A stretch of DNA of 64,000 nt, from assembly GCA_036936605.1 (NCBI GenBank), contig JAUPFV010000001.1, forward strand, positions 218,331,530-218,395,529. The letters are read 5' to 3'. Position 1 is the first letter of the stretch, and every line of letters begins with the position of its first letter. The position numbers were made by a program, and so were the translations under genes. This document shows, piece after piece, positions 52,612 to 63,149 of this stretch. The DNA comes from Limnanthes douglasii subsp. nivea. Taxonomy: Eukaryota > Streptophyta > Magnoliopsida > Brassicales > Limnanthaceae. The notes under the pieces are model-generated. The model had not been told where the DNA came from and did not search any database. It saw only the letters and a list, made by a program, of their open reading frames with translations.

Positions 52612-52916
52612 CTCCTAGCTCCATAGAATCGTCGAGGGTGATATTTATTTTGTAGAAAATGATTTAGTGATGGTAATATGGTTTCTACTAGAGGTTTTCT
52701 TGGAAAAGGAAAATGAATTGGGGTTTTTCGTTAGATGAATTGCTTGATTCACTATCTAAATTTCCATAGATAACATTCACTTTGTAATTTTGAGGATCTG
52801 ATTGAGGAACATACATGTTATATGAAGAACAAATAATTTATTAGGATTGACAACTTTTACCCCCATAAATATAGTACAACTAAAAAATAAAATGTAAGAA
52901 GACGAGTAATATAAGT

Positions 52917-53318
52917 TGATGGGGATCGAAAATATTTGAGTGTGGTAACAGTGATAGGATCGGATTTGTTCGAGGGTCAATCCTAACCTAGGGCAAAAAC
53001 TATACATTATCCCTTTGACTTATTAATTAGAACATCAATGTATTTACTATTTTTAAATATTTTTATTTACTTATTATTTGGCCTTAAATGAGCTTTTCAG
53101 TCTTTGGGCTTTACCCATAATCATGATCCAACCCATTTATCTTGTTAACCCAAAGTTGACTTTTAAAGGCATTGGAAAATAACATTTATGAGGATAGATT
53201 TTATATCTCTCTAAACATTAATTATAACAGCTCAATTATCTCTCTACTTTCTATCTTAAACTTATTACTCGACCATAAAATTACTTTAATATCCTATTAA
53301 AGTTTTTAGACCTTATCA
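52917..53318 (+). repeat. Tat-6 5' LTR (402 bp)
   Basis: From TGATGGGGATCGAAA to GACCTTATCA. Matches 61597-61996 along its full length with scattered differences and small indels. Confidence 0.9.
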
Positions 53319-53321
53319 GAT

Positions 53322-53339
53322 TAGTGACCATAGTGGGAG
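53322..53339 (+). other. Tat-6 primer-binding site
   Basis: TAGTGACCATAGTGGGAG, 3 bases past the LTR, agrees with the Tat-4 tRNA-Arg-type site at 15 of 18 positions. Confidence 0.75.
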
Positions 53340-53357
53340 CAAGGTGCTCGAATAATG

Positions 53358-54600
53358 AAATCCAAAAGACGTACAAATTTTGCCTTCAAAGTTTTTTGGA
53401 ATGAAGAGATTATAGTCAAAGAAGATCATGTGCACATATCTCATCTAAATAAAAAGAGCGAAGAAAGGCTTCTCATGCAACAGCAGCGAGATCAGTTGTA
53501 AAGAGAAATTGAGGCTTTAAGGGCCCCAAAAGAAGTTGAGAAGGATCTAGAGGAGAAGATTCATCTAGAATCTCAAAAAATTGATGAGCCAGATGATAAT
53601 CCACAACATAATCCAAAGTGGGGTCAAGATGACCCGTCCCTTAAAGCCCACCTAAAGTCTAAAAAAAGCATCAAGCTAAACATTATTCCAGTACTTCAGA
53701 GTCTGCGGAAGGATCTACAACAAAATCAGAAATCTTATCATCTTCTTCGAACAATGATCATAATCGTAGGAAAAATAAAATAAAGCCTCAATCTAAAAAT
53801 TATTCGAATAAACATCATAAGACTAGGAAACAAGAATCCTCGGGAAAGAAAATAAGTCGAAAGAATAAGGGGAAAAAAGAAAGAATATCAGAGATACGTG
53901 AAGGCGCCAGCTGACCATTGCATAAATAGTTTGTTGACTGATCAATTCCCTGTTCAATACGAGCCTGAGATTTTTACCACCTCTAATGATGATCAAATAT
54001 TTAGCTAGGAACATAGTTGGAGGAAATCTCTTTTGTCTGCCAAACTCCTCTCCGGACATTTACCTAGGCACTTTGATATTTTCAAAATATAAAAATATGA
54101 TGTGAGCCAAGATCCAAATAATCATCTTGAGCAGTTCAAGAATTTTATGATGAGCTTTGATGATGATGACAAGCTACTGTGTAGAGATTTTTCTCAGACC
54201 TTTAAGGATAACACATTGAAGTGATATAATAGATTACCGCAAGGTTTGATCAATAATTTTGATATGTTCTGGATGTTCTTTCGAAGATATTTTGTGGGAA
54301 AAAATAGCTTAGGGGAACTGAGGATACTATAATCCATTGTTAGCGACACCTCAATGAATATTTGAAAGATTATACTCGATCTTTCGTTAATACCAAAGAT
54401 AGATTGGCAAATTGCTTCGAACATGTATCTATAACCGCGCTTAGAAAAAGGTTGTTAGTTTGTGAACTGGATGATGGAGTCACCCACAAAAAAGATATAA
54501 CTCTGGGTGACTTGTTGAACCAAGTAGGGAAGCAAATCACAGTTGAGGAAACTAAAAGATTGAGACAATCTCATTAACATAGTATTTTCCCTTACGCCAT
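53358..54600 (+). pseudogene. Tat-6 gag remnant
   Basis: The N-terminus includes a coiled coil (QQQRDQL, REIEALRAPKEVEKDLEEK) clearly related to Tat-1 gag. Capsid follows at about 54100-54570: DPNNHLEQFKNFMMSFDDDDKLLCRDF, RLPQGLINNFDMFWMFF, SFVNTKDRLANCFEHVSITALRK, DGVTHKKDITLGDLLNQVGKQI. The last part (54362-54577) is open. Stops at 53500 and elsewhere and several frameshifts break the rest. Confidence 0.8.
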
Positions 54601-54773
54601 ATTTACTACAAGTTATCAGCCAATTGCAAGGTAAGGTTAGTAAGCGTTTGATGGACTTTGGACAAGGTTCTCATCGACCTAGATTGAACTAGTCCACTCA
54701 AGGGAAACAATCTAGACCAAGAGGTAATTAGTGGGTTAAACCTAGTTATTTTGTATAACTGATTGAGAATGTT

Positions 54774-55860
54774 GTGACCATTTATTATAGGTCGAAGAAT
54801 TTTGTGCAATTCCAAAGGCCCCCACCCATCCAGATTCCAAAGGAAAATCGAAATACACGATTATGTAAATATAAAAATGATGTAAAATATGGTACCAATG
54901 ACTGTATTGCTTTGAATCAGGAAATACAATCAATGATTGAAAATGAGAACTTGATTACCTTTGTTAAATCACAAGTGGGTAGGAAACATGTGGGTAATAA
55001 GTCACAACCAAGTACTAATAGGGGGCAGGCAGTGGTGCCAACTGTTTGAAGGCAAGCCAAAGAGGTTCCCAAGCAGGAAAGTACAATGGTAATTAGTGAG
55101 CAATTCGATGTGGATCCATAATACTTGGATCCTAATCTAAATCAGGGTTGAGCGAATATTGTATATGGAAATGGTGGAAGAGTCTCCAAGTTGTGTTAAT
55201 TCTTTGAATCTTTAATTATTTTCAGATGAGATATAATGACAGCTCCCTCAAGCTGTTTCGGGAAAATTCATGTGGTTAACTTGACCATACAATTAGAAGG
55301 GAAAATTTTATCTCATTTATATCAAAATCCTGCTCCCTTTATAGTTTTTGGTGAAGATGATTTAAGAAATGTTGTTGGACTACACGAGGATGTTGTGAGG
55401 GGGCATATATTGAGGGAACATAAATCTGACGAATCCTAATTGACACTGGTAACTCAGTTGATATCTTATTTTTATCTAGTATAAGTTAATGAAGAATCCA
55501 TCCGTTATTTTCCAAATAAATAGAATCATAATAGGGTTTACATACAACTATGCTGATTCTATTGGAGAGTTCGAAAGAGAATCAATTCTTGGCAAATGAC
55601 CATTTAAGAAAATGGTAATAGTTCTGTTTTTAGTGTTGGACTGTCCGACCCTTTATAATTTCATCTTTAGAAGATCTTGGCTATCAAGGATACATGATGT
55701 TGTATGAACAGTTCACCAATGCTTCAAATACACTATTGGAGCCCAAGTAGGGATGGTTTGGAGAAGTCAAAAGGTAGCCAGAGAATGTTATGTCACTGCT
55801 GTTGATCCAAAGTATTTGGAAAATATAACAAATAAAACATGAATAACATTTACTAGAGTC
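54774..55860 (+). pseudogene. Tat-6 nucleocapsid-like motif, linker and protease
   Basis: The motif LCKYKNDVKYGTNDC (about 54863-54907) is a decayed version of the Tat knuckle, with both histidines lost. Linker QFDVDPQYLDPNLN-like sequence follows. Protease begins LIDTGNSVDILF with the catalytic D-T-G intact (about 55438-55475). It runs through FKKMVIVLFLVLDCPTLYNFI and is interrupted by stops. The usual order relative to RT is kept. Confidence 0.75.
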
Positions 55861-56229
55861 CTCTTCGGATCCAAGCAAGATAAATATCCAAGAGAGACTC
55901 AAAACTCAGTTATTCTTATTGAATATGTAAAAGTACACAATTAGCAAATGAGAAAAATATCAGAATTGGAACAAAATTTCCATCAGAATTGAAAGAAAGC
56001 TTATTATCTATCTTATCCAAGAATTTCTATGTCTTTACTTAGTGTAATGAAGATGTAACAATCGTACCAGCTAGCACCATTTTCCATAATTTATCTGTGT
56101 GATCTGATGTAGGTCCGATAATACAAAGAAGAAACGCTTTCTCAAAAGCAAAATCTGAAGCTATTGTTAAGAATGTAGATATGTTAACAAAGATGGTTCA
56201 TATTCAAGAATCTCAATACACATTATGGA

Positions 56230-56790
56230 CAACAAATCATTTGCTCGTAATAAAGAAAAATGGAAAATAACAAATGTGTATTGATTTCACAGTCCTCAAC
56301 ATGGCATATCCCAAAGATCATTTTCATGTACCTCAGATAGATCAGTTAGTGGATTCCACTTCTGGAAATAAATTGTTGTCCTTCATGGATGCATTTGCTG
56401 GGTATAATCAGATACAAATGGATCTGAAGGATCATGATCATACCATATTTATCACTAGTAGAGGACTATACTGTTACAAGGTAATGCCTTTCGGTTTAAA
56501 AAATGATGTGGATACTTACCAACACTCAGTCAACAAAGAGCTTACCAATCAGATTGGGAGAAATGTGGAAGTCTATATTGATGACATGACGGTAAAGAGC
56601 CTAAAATGGGAGGATCATCTTCTTGATCTCAAAAAACCTTTCTCTAGCATGTAAGCCATCAATTTTAAAGCCAAATCCAGAGAAATTCACTTTTGGAGTA
56701 CAATCCAGATTTTTTTAGGGTATGTCATTAATGAGAAATGGATTCAAGCTAACAAAAAACAATTATATGTATTGTTGGCTATGGACCCTC
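56230..56790 (+). pseudogene. Tat-6 reverse transcriptase
   Basis: The open piece 56274-56654 encodes MCIDFTVLNMAYPKD, PQIDQLVDSTSGNKLLSFMDAFAGYNQI, YCYKVMPFGLKNDVDTY, GRNVEVYIDDMTVKSL, with the catalytic YIDD intact. A frameshift at about 56650 is followed by a decayed thumb (FLGYVINEKWIQA). RT then ends and both RNase H domains are missing. Confidence 0.85.
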
Positions 56791-56859
56791 AAAATGGGAT
56801 TTGGAACTGAGGATAGTTTTTAAGTAACTACAATAACAAGCCAAGAGTGGAGACATGAG

Positions 56860-58080
56860 CTTCAAGAATTTATTACTAAAAGAAGTCTTCACAAAGACAA
56901 AAGCCTAGATAAAAAGTTAAAGTTTAAAGCATATGGGTTTTTGGTTTTGAGAGAGATCCTCTATAGAAAATCTTTTATCCAGCCTCTGTTACGTTGCCTT
57001 GGGTCCGATAAGGCCAAAGTAATTATATCTGAATTATATGATAGGAAAGGATCTGCCCATTGTGGTTGCAAAGCTTTAAACATAAGGGTCTTGTTAGTAT
57101 GATATTATTGGTCGTCTATCATAACGGATGCTAAAGAGTTAGTTAAAAGATGTGACCATGCAAGAGATTTGGATATTCAATACATATACAAGAGGTTCTT
57201 ATGGAATCAATATCTGAAGCGGTACCCTTTGATTGATGGGGACTTTATTTGGTTAGAACCCTACCAATGGATTATGGAGGGTGTTAGACCATTATACTAG
57301 AAGTTGATTATTTCTCTAAGTTGGTAGAAGCTGCACCTCTGTCCGGAACTACTTCCAAAGCAGTATTCTAGTTTATTTTTTCCAACATATGGTGTACGTT
57401 TGGAATTCCTAGAAGTATTACAACATATAATGGTCCTCAATTTGACAACAAAGACATATAAATCTTCTATACATCAAGAGGAATTTTCCATTGTTTATGT
57501 TCACCTTTTCACCCCCAAGCTAATGGACTAATAAAGGTTGTGAATAAAACAATTTTAATAGGCCTTAATAAGAATTTAGAAGGGATGACAAGTGAATGGC
57601 CAAATTATTTACAAGAAGTATTGTGGACCTATCGAACTACTCTACAAACCGCAACACAAGAGTCTCATTTTCTTTAGTTTATGGGATGGATGTAATAGCA
57701 CTGATAAGATATACTCCTATTTCTTTTAGAGTTCAAAATTATTCAAAAGAGGATAATGAGATTGCAATAAGAGCTCAACTAGACTTGATTGAAGAGAAGA
57801 TAATCAAAACTCATTTAAAAATGGTGCATTATTACGGTTTAATTAAAAGAAAATATGCATCTAAGATATATTAGAAAGAATTCAAAGTGGGGGACAATGT
57901 TTTAAGAAATGTATTTTTTATATACCAAAGGCAAGAAATCAGAAAGCTAGTACCAAATTAGGAAGGACCATACACTGTGTGTGAAAATACTAAGCAAGGA
58001 ACATATCGATTAATTGATTAAAAAAGTAGTCTTTTGAGACACTCGTGGAATATTAAACACTTAAGGTTGTATCTCAAGTA
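56860..58080 (+). pseudogene. Tat-6 integrase
   Basis: The pre-integrase KFKAYGFLVLREILYRKSF and LLRCLGSDKAKVIISELYD are followed by the zinc region (SAHCGCKAL, VKRCDHA, with the second cysteine of the CC pair lost). Core: first D in LEVDYFSKLVEAAPL, second site reads Y rather than D (TTYNGPQFD). The third acidic site, in NGLIKVVNK, is K. The C-terminus (57596-57874) keeps VYGMDVI, AQLDLIEEKIIKTHL and, after frameshifts, GDNVLRN and GPYTV. The catalytic triad is destroyed. Confidence 0.82.
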
Positions 58081-58118
58081 TATATCTATTGTAAATATTT
58101 ACTTTATTTTTTATCAAT

Positions 58119-58182
58119 GTAAATATTTGGGGCCATACTCTTTCCTACCCTGGTGGCTTAGGGAGGTTTTAATGAGATGTCC
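58119..58182 (+). terminator. Conserved LTR-type termination block (Tat-6)
   Basis: GTAAATATTTGGGGCCATAC, TCTTTCCTACCCTGGTGGC, then GGGAGGTTTTAATGAGATG. The best match to the Tat-1 block despite different flanking proteins. Confidence 0.45.
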
Positions 58183-58203
58183 AAATCATTATCAATATAC
58201 CAC

Positions 58204-58495
58204 ATTTGCCTTTTATAATGTGTGTATTTAATTTGTTTGCCTTCGAATGGATTACCTTCGAATGATTTGTGTATTAATTTGGTTTGTCTTCGAATGAATT
58301 ACCTTTGAATGGATTGTGTATATTAAATTTGTTTGCCTTTGAACGGATTACCTTCGAATGGCTTGTGTATAACTTTTGTTTGTCTTAGATCACCTTCGAA
58401 TGGATTGGGTACCAATTTTATTTGCCTTAAAATGGATTACTTTCGAATGACTTGTGTATTAACTTTATATTCCTTTAAATGGTTTGTATATAAAG
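58204..58495 (+). repeat. Tat-6 minisatellite, about five units of 42-50 bp
   Basis: Units of the form TTTGYCTTCGAATGGATTA, CCTTCGAATG, then CTTGTGTATTAATTT, starting at about 58235. Length varies between units. The position is equivalent to the arrays in Tat-5 and Tat-7. Confidence 0.85.
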
Positions 58496-58729
58496 ATCAA
58501 TTAATTCAGAATAAAGTTCATTATAGAATGGAAATAAAAAGATATAAGGAAATAAAATAAAGTCGCTCAGATAAATAGCAATTGCAAAACGCCTCGGAAA
58601 ACCCAAAGATTTGACAAAATCTAAGTTGAAAAACAAAAACAATGCTTTGGCACTACCAAAAACGTACACATAGCTTCCGAACCTATTACAATTTGCCTTG
58701 TATTCAACAAGGAATTGCGCAATAGAAAA

Positions 58730-58731
<2 letters not shown>

Positions 58732-58786
<55 letters not shown>
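58732..58786. repeat. (TA)n microsatellite at the aORF 3' end of Tat-6
   Basis: About 54 bp of TA, immediately next to the acidic tail of the aORF. It is probably a later expansion. Confidence 0.96.
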
Positions 58787-61236
58787 CCTTTGGGGTCGTT
58801 CCCATCGGTATTTCCTTCTTCTTCTACTCTTCTTCTTATTCTCCTTCTTATTCCGAACTCCCATTCGCAGAATCTTCTTCATCGCTATCAGCAGATCCAT
58901 CACCGGGTGAGTCCTCAGAAAGACCCAATTGATCGGCTATGGGCATATCTAGGGGGCAACGAATTCTCGAGGACATGTCCCCACAAAAACCCGAGGACTA
59001 ATTTAGGGTATCTCTTATGGAATTAAAACACCATATCTGATTTGATTGAAACGCCCCGTTTGTGCAGAGAATCTATAACCGGGTCGGTATATGCATCTAT
59101 AGCATCATCTGCCTCTTGTGTAGATTTCTCCTTGAGAGAAGCCACTTTATCTTCGTATTACCACTTTTCTCACTCAATGGTTCCCTTGTTAGATATTTCC
59201 TGATTCTTTAGTGAAGTGATTTTCGCTGAGCTGGATGATTGCAGTGTTTTATAATTAGACTGCAGTTTTTCATGATCAGACTTTGTTTTAACCATTTTTT
59301 CTTTGATTGATTTGTCATATTCGGAGAAACGATCAGCTTTATTTTTATCTTCTTCCATAGAAACCTTCTAGTTCTTGTTCTCCTATTGAAGAGAAGAAAT
59401 AGTTTAATTATAGGACCTTATTTCTCTCTCTAGCTCGATAATAAGCCTCATATAGCTCAACACTGAATATCCCAGTACATTATTTTCCTTTGACAATTCA
59501 AAATGAACACCTTCAAACACAACAATATTGGCGTTTCTTGTAGATTATAGGAATTCTGCCTAAAAATATCCAAGTCAAATCCCACAATTCTTTCTATTGG
59601 ATTTATATCTTCGAATATATGTCTCTTTGCTGGGGGGATTAATGGAGAAGGAAGATCATATGCTGATAGTGGTGGAAGTTCAACAGTAAGGATCGTGGGA
59701 GGAGTAATTTCTGAATGAAGGACAATATACGAACATGTCGATGTTTTCTTTCTCTTCTTGTCTCTTTTATCAGTGCCTTGCTTGCCTCTCTTGCATGTCT
59801 ACTTTTTCTTAGATGTACGAGGATTTGAGGATATATCATCTCACTCAAAAGTGGCAGCAACAACAGGTAACAAGGCTTGATTGATCTCGTCTAGCGGCTC
59901 TATAGTTCCACCTTCAACATAAATCTTTAATGATCCTTTATTATTTTTCTTATCATTCTTGTTCCGATGACTGAGAGCTCTGTTCGTGGTTGGAATATAT
60001 AGCTTGCCATCAGCGGCTTTAGTTCTCTGTTGGACCATTTTGCTTCCTCCCATTAATTCAACTTCTTAAAAGTGACCTTTGCACTATTCAGACGGTGTGT
60101 ATAAGGATTTGCAATAGTTGCTATGAGAAACAAGTTGGAGACAAGATATAAAATATTTAAAGAAAATAATCAATGGTCAAACAAAAAATTGAAGAGATTT
60201 GAAGAGTTCTATCTGTCATCTTCAAGAATTTGGTAAGACGGCTCGGATATTCCAGGGAGATAATTTTCCTACCATTCTCCTACCAGCCACTGATAAACAG
60301 AATTGGAGTCTTCCAGATTTTATCTGCCTCCAAAAGATCATCCACCACCTTAGAGTTATTGGAGTCTCTTCAGGTTTGGGCAGCCTAACTTTAGGGAACC
60401 CTCACTTACCACGAATAGCCACTAATTCTGCTTCGTGAAAATAAATATAGAGAATTTTGTGTATAGTTAAGAGATATTTAACACTAATCTTTATGAATAT
60501 GGGCCCGACGCGTCTAATCAGGACGAATGAAGCTTTTCCATTTATGTACAAGGGCCTTACCTTTGCCTTTTCCATCACTAACTTGGTTACCCTTCGAAGT
60601 TTTTCTCTTCACTGGCTACGAATTCTCCCCAGTCAGACAAGATGTCTCAAGGGGGAAGTATTTGCTAATATCTTCCACGTTCTCTTCCATAACCTTTGGA
60701 CTAGATCCCGAAGGCTCAATATGCTGAGTGTTAACATATTTTTCTTTATTTGGGTGTTGAGGACAAACTTGTTCAGGATGAGAGGGATCAACTGGTTGAG
60801 ACGCGGGGTCTTTTTTTATGTTGGATTTTTTGGGTAGGGATTGCTGGAAGGTTCTTTCTGTTACGCTGACCTTGTCTCTTCGGTAAGACTAGTTTTGCTC
60901 TTAGATTTTCTAGTCACTATACGAGGAGTGTTTTCTTCAAAATTGGAATCCACATCTCTGGCAGATGAATGAATCCAATGATTGGTGGCTCTTTATGATT
61001 GTGGTAGCTTCAAAGAATGATTGTGAGAAGTGAATGACGGGGTTTTTTAAGAGAGTTCAGAAGGAATGTTGCCCTATTCTAAGGGTAGACTCATCTGTAA
61101 TGATAAATTGAGTTACTACAATAGTGCCTTAGGAGGCAAGTAACCCAGCAACATCCCTTGTCCTTTTCTTTTCTTTGTCTAGTTTAGAAAATTTTAACCA
61201 ATCAACTTTGGTTAAGGCGTTTCTGGCACTGAACAT
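58787..61236 (-). pseudogene. Tat-6 antisense extra ORF (aORF)
   Basis: The start at 61236 reads MFSARNALTKVDWLKFSKLDKEKKRTRDVAGLLA, collinear with the N-terminus of the Tat-1 and Tat-4 aORFs. Further pieces are DDLLEADKIWKTPILFISGW (about 60345-60285), a lysine-rich stretch (59863-59639) and a coiled coil (MEEDKNKADRFSEYDKSIKEKMV, 59358-59170). An acidic tail (SEDSPGDGSADSDEEDSANGS, about 58910-58860) closes it. Stops and frameshifts are frequent. The shared N-terminus in different families shows the aORF was once coding in the common ancestor. Confidence 0.78.
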
Positions 61237-61575
61237 ACAAACACCGAGAGCTATCGGAGAAAGGATTGCGATGGTTGAAGAGGTTGAGGAAAAGAAAGGT
61301 AAAAGGAAAATGGAAAATGGAAATGTCTTCTATTGATTTTCTCGCCTCAGCTAGGGTAAAACAAATTTGTGGCTCTAATCAAAAAGTGACATGTGTCATA
61401 AAGAATACTTGGTTAAAAACTATGAATTTTGGACAATAACCATCTTTGAACTATGCTATCGGATGCGGTTCAAATATATTCACTACTAGGTTTAAAAAAT
61501 ACAAGAAAGTTAGATTTGGAGAAAAAAACTAGTACTATTCATATATCCATTAGTTACCCCTCCCAAAATTCTTTT

Positions 61576-61596
61576 GAGAGGGCTAAGGGGACTAGT
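61576..61596 (+). other. Tat-6 polypurine tract
   Basis: GAGAGGGCTAAGGGGACTAG directly before the 3' LTR: purine-rich and correctly placed. Confidence 0.65.
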
Positions 61597-61996
61597 TGAG
61601 GGGGACCAGAAATATTTGAGTGCGATAGCACTTGTAGGATCATATTTATTTGAGGGTCAATCTTGACCTAAGGCAAAAACTATACATTTTCCTTTTGACT
61701 TATTAATTAGAATTGGAATGTATTTAATATATTTTTTAATATCTTTCTTACTTACTATTTGGTGTTAAATGTGCTTTTGGGTCTTTGGACTTGATCTATA
61801 ATCATCAACCGACTCATTAATCCGTTAACCCAAAGTCAGTCCATAAAAGCTTTGGAAAACGACATTTATGAAAATGGACTTTTTATCTCTCTAAACATTA
61901 TATATATCAGCTTAATTATCTATTTACTCTCTCGTACACTTATGACTTGACCATCAAATTACCTAAATACCCTCTAAACAAATCTAAACCTTATCA
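61597..61996 (+). repeat. Tat-6 3' LTR (400 bp)
   Basis: From TGAGGGGGACCAGAAA to AACCTTATCA, pairing with 52917-53318. Confidence 0.9.
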
Positions 61997-62505
61997 TACA
62001 TGATCGATATTTTAAATTGATAGATGAAGTATTATGATATGTTGTCAAAACAATGGTATTAAATACCATCTTCACTAGAATTGTAAAGAGAAAAAGTATT
62101 AAAAGATTAAATTTTACAAATTTTACATAAATGAAGTTTTCCTTTACATTGGAAGTTGAGGTTAAGCTGGGCCGTTGGATCAAAAGCAAATCATCCATCA
62201 GTAAGTTGACTTGGTTCAGTAGGTGGTTGAGAAGGTAAAAATATTTAAAATCACATCAAAGCCACTTATTATTTTAAGCCGTTAGATTCAAAATGCAATC
62301 CAATGTTCATTAAGTAAAGTGAAATCAATACATATAGAGGTTATTAAATTATAAGTAAGAAATACAAACACTGTCTCGTACGAATAATTATGATAGTATT
62401 TTAACTCTTTAAATTCATTCAAAGACTAAGGGGAGCTTACTCATCGTTTGTTGTATTTGGAATGATCGTAAAAATAAATATAGGTGTGTATTAATTATTT
62501 TCATG
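61997..62505. other. Stretch between Tat-6 and Tat-7
   Basis: No gene or repeat was recognised. Integrase of Tat-7 would be expected here and is missing. Confidence 0.45.
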
Positions 62506-62570
62506 ATGTAATATATGGTCACATACTCTTTCATACCCTTGTGGAATGGAGAGGTTTAAATAAGGTATCC
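62506..62570 (+). terminator. Conserved LTR-type termination block (Tat-7)
   Basis: GTAATATATGGTCACATACT, CTTTCATACCCTTGTGGAAT, then GGAGAGGTTTAAATAAGG. A recognisable but divergent form of the block. Confidence 0.38.
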
Positions 62571-62648
62571 ATATAACCTGCTACTATAAATATTTTTGTC
62601 TTATATATTCTTGTCTCATTGTTAATCGGTCTGGATATTTCTGACCCA

Positions 62649-62886
62649 ACATTTAAAAGGTTCTAGCATTAGTTGGTCACATTTAAAAGAGTCCAACACT
62701 AGTTGGTTACATTTAAAAGGTTTCAATATTAATTGGTCATATTAAAAATGTTTCAAAATTACTTGATCAAGTGGAAATGTTATAACATTAGTCGGTAAAC
62801 TGTAAAGGTTCCAACATTAGTTGGTAACATTTAAAAGGTTTTCACATTAGTTGGTAACATTTAAAAGGTTTTCACATTAGTTGGTC
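62649..62886 (+). repeat. Tat-7 minisatellite: eight 30-bp units
   Basis: Units ACATTTAAAAGGTTCYAGCA plus TTAGTTGGTC. Units 7 and 8 are nearly identical, and units 4 to 6 are most diverged. Confidence 0.94.
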
Positions 62887-63149
62887 ATGTTCGAAGAGTG
62901 TTTCGAAGACCAGTTGAGGATTGATCACCCTCAACTAGCAATACTTCAAAGATATAATTTCAAGTAACAAGTTTTTATGGTGCATGAGACAAGTAAAAAA
63001 TACCTTGGTCGACCATGGACTTAGAATTTTTAAAAATATTTTTTTTTCAACTTTAAATAAACAAGGGAAAATAATCTTCCCCTCGAACGTTTCTTCACCG
63101 GCTTGGCCAAGCCACTGATTGTTCTACCCCCCTTCCTTAGGATTCTATG

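Larger units (their letters stand above)
51668..52916. other. Intergenic stretch between Tat-5 and Tat-6
   Basis: No gene. It contains the right copy of block Y (51750-52050) and the hairpin repeats at 52495-52611. Confidence 0.55.
52917..61996 (+). mobile_element. Tat-6: Tat retrotransposon with both LTRs, plus strand
   Basis: LTRs at 52917-53318 and 61597-61996 bound PBS, gag, protease, RT, integrase, terminator-like block, tandem repeats, antisense aORF and a polypurine tract. Both RNase H domains are deleted between RT (about 56795) and the pre-integrase segment (about 56850). The flanks (TAAGT and TACAT) do not form a clear TSD. Many stops are present. The LTR belongs to a family separate from Tat-1/4 and Tat-5. 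Confidence 0.87.

Noticed and set aside
60199..60837. Plus-strand ORFs in the Tat-6 aORF region
   Set aside because: They are shadows of the minus-strand aORF; the FISG-ENG motif is on the minus strand.
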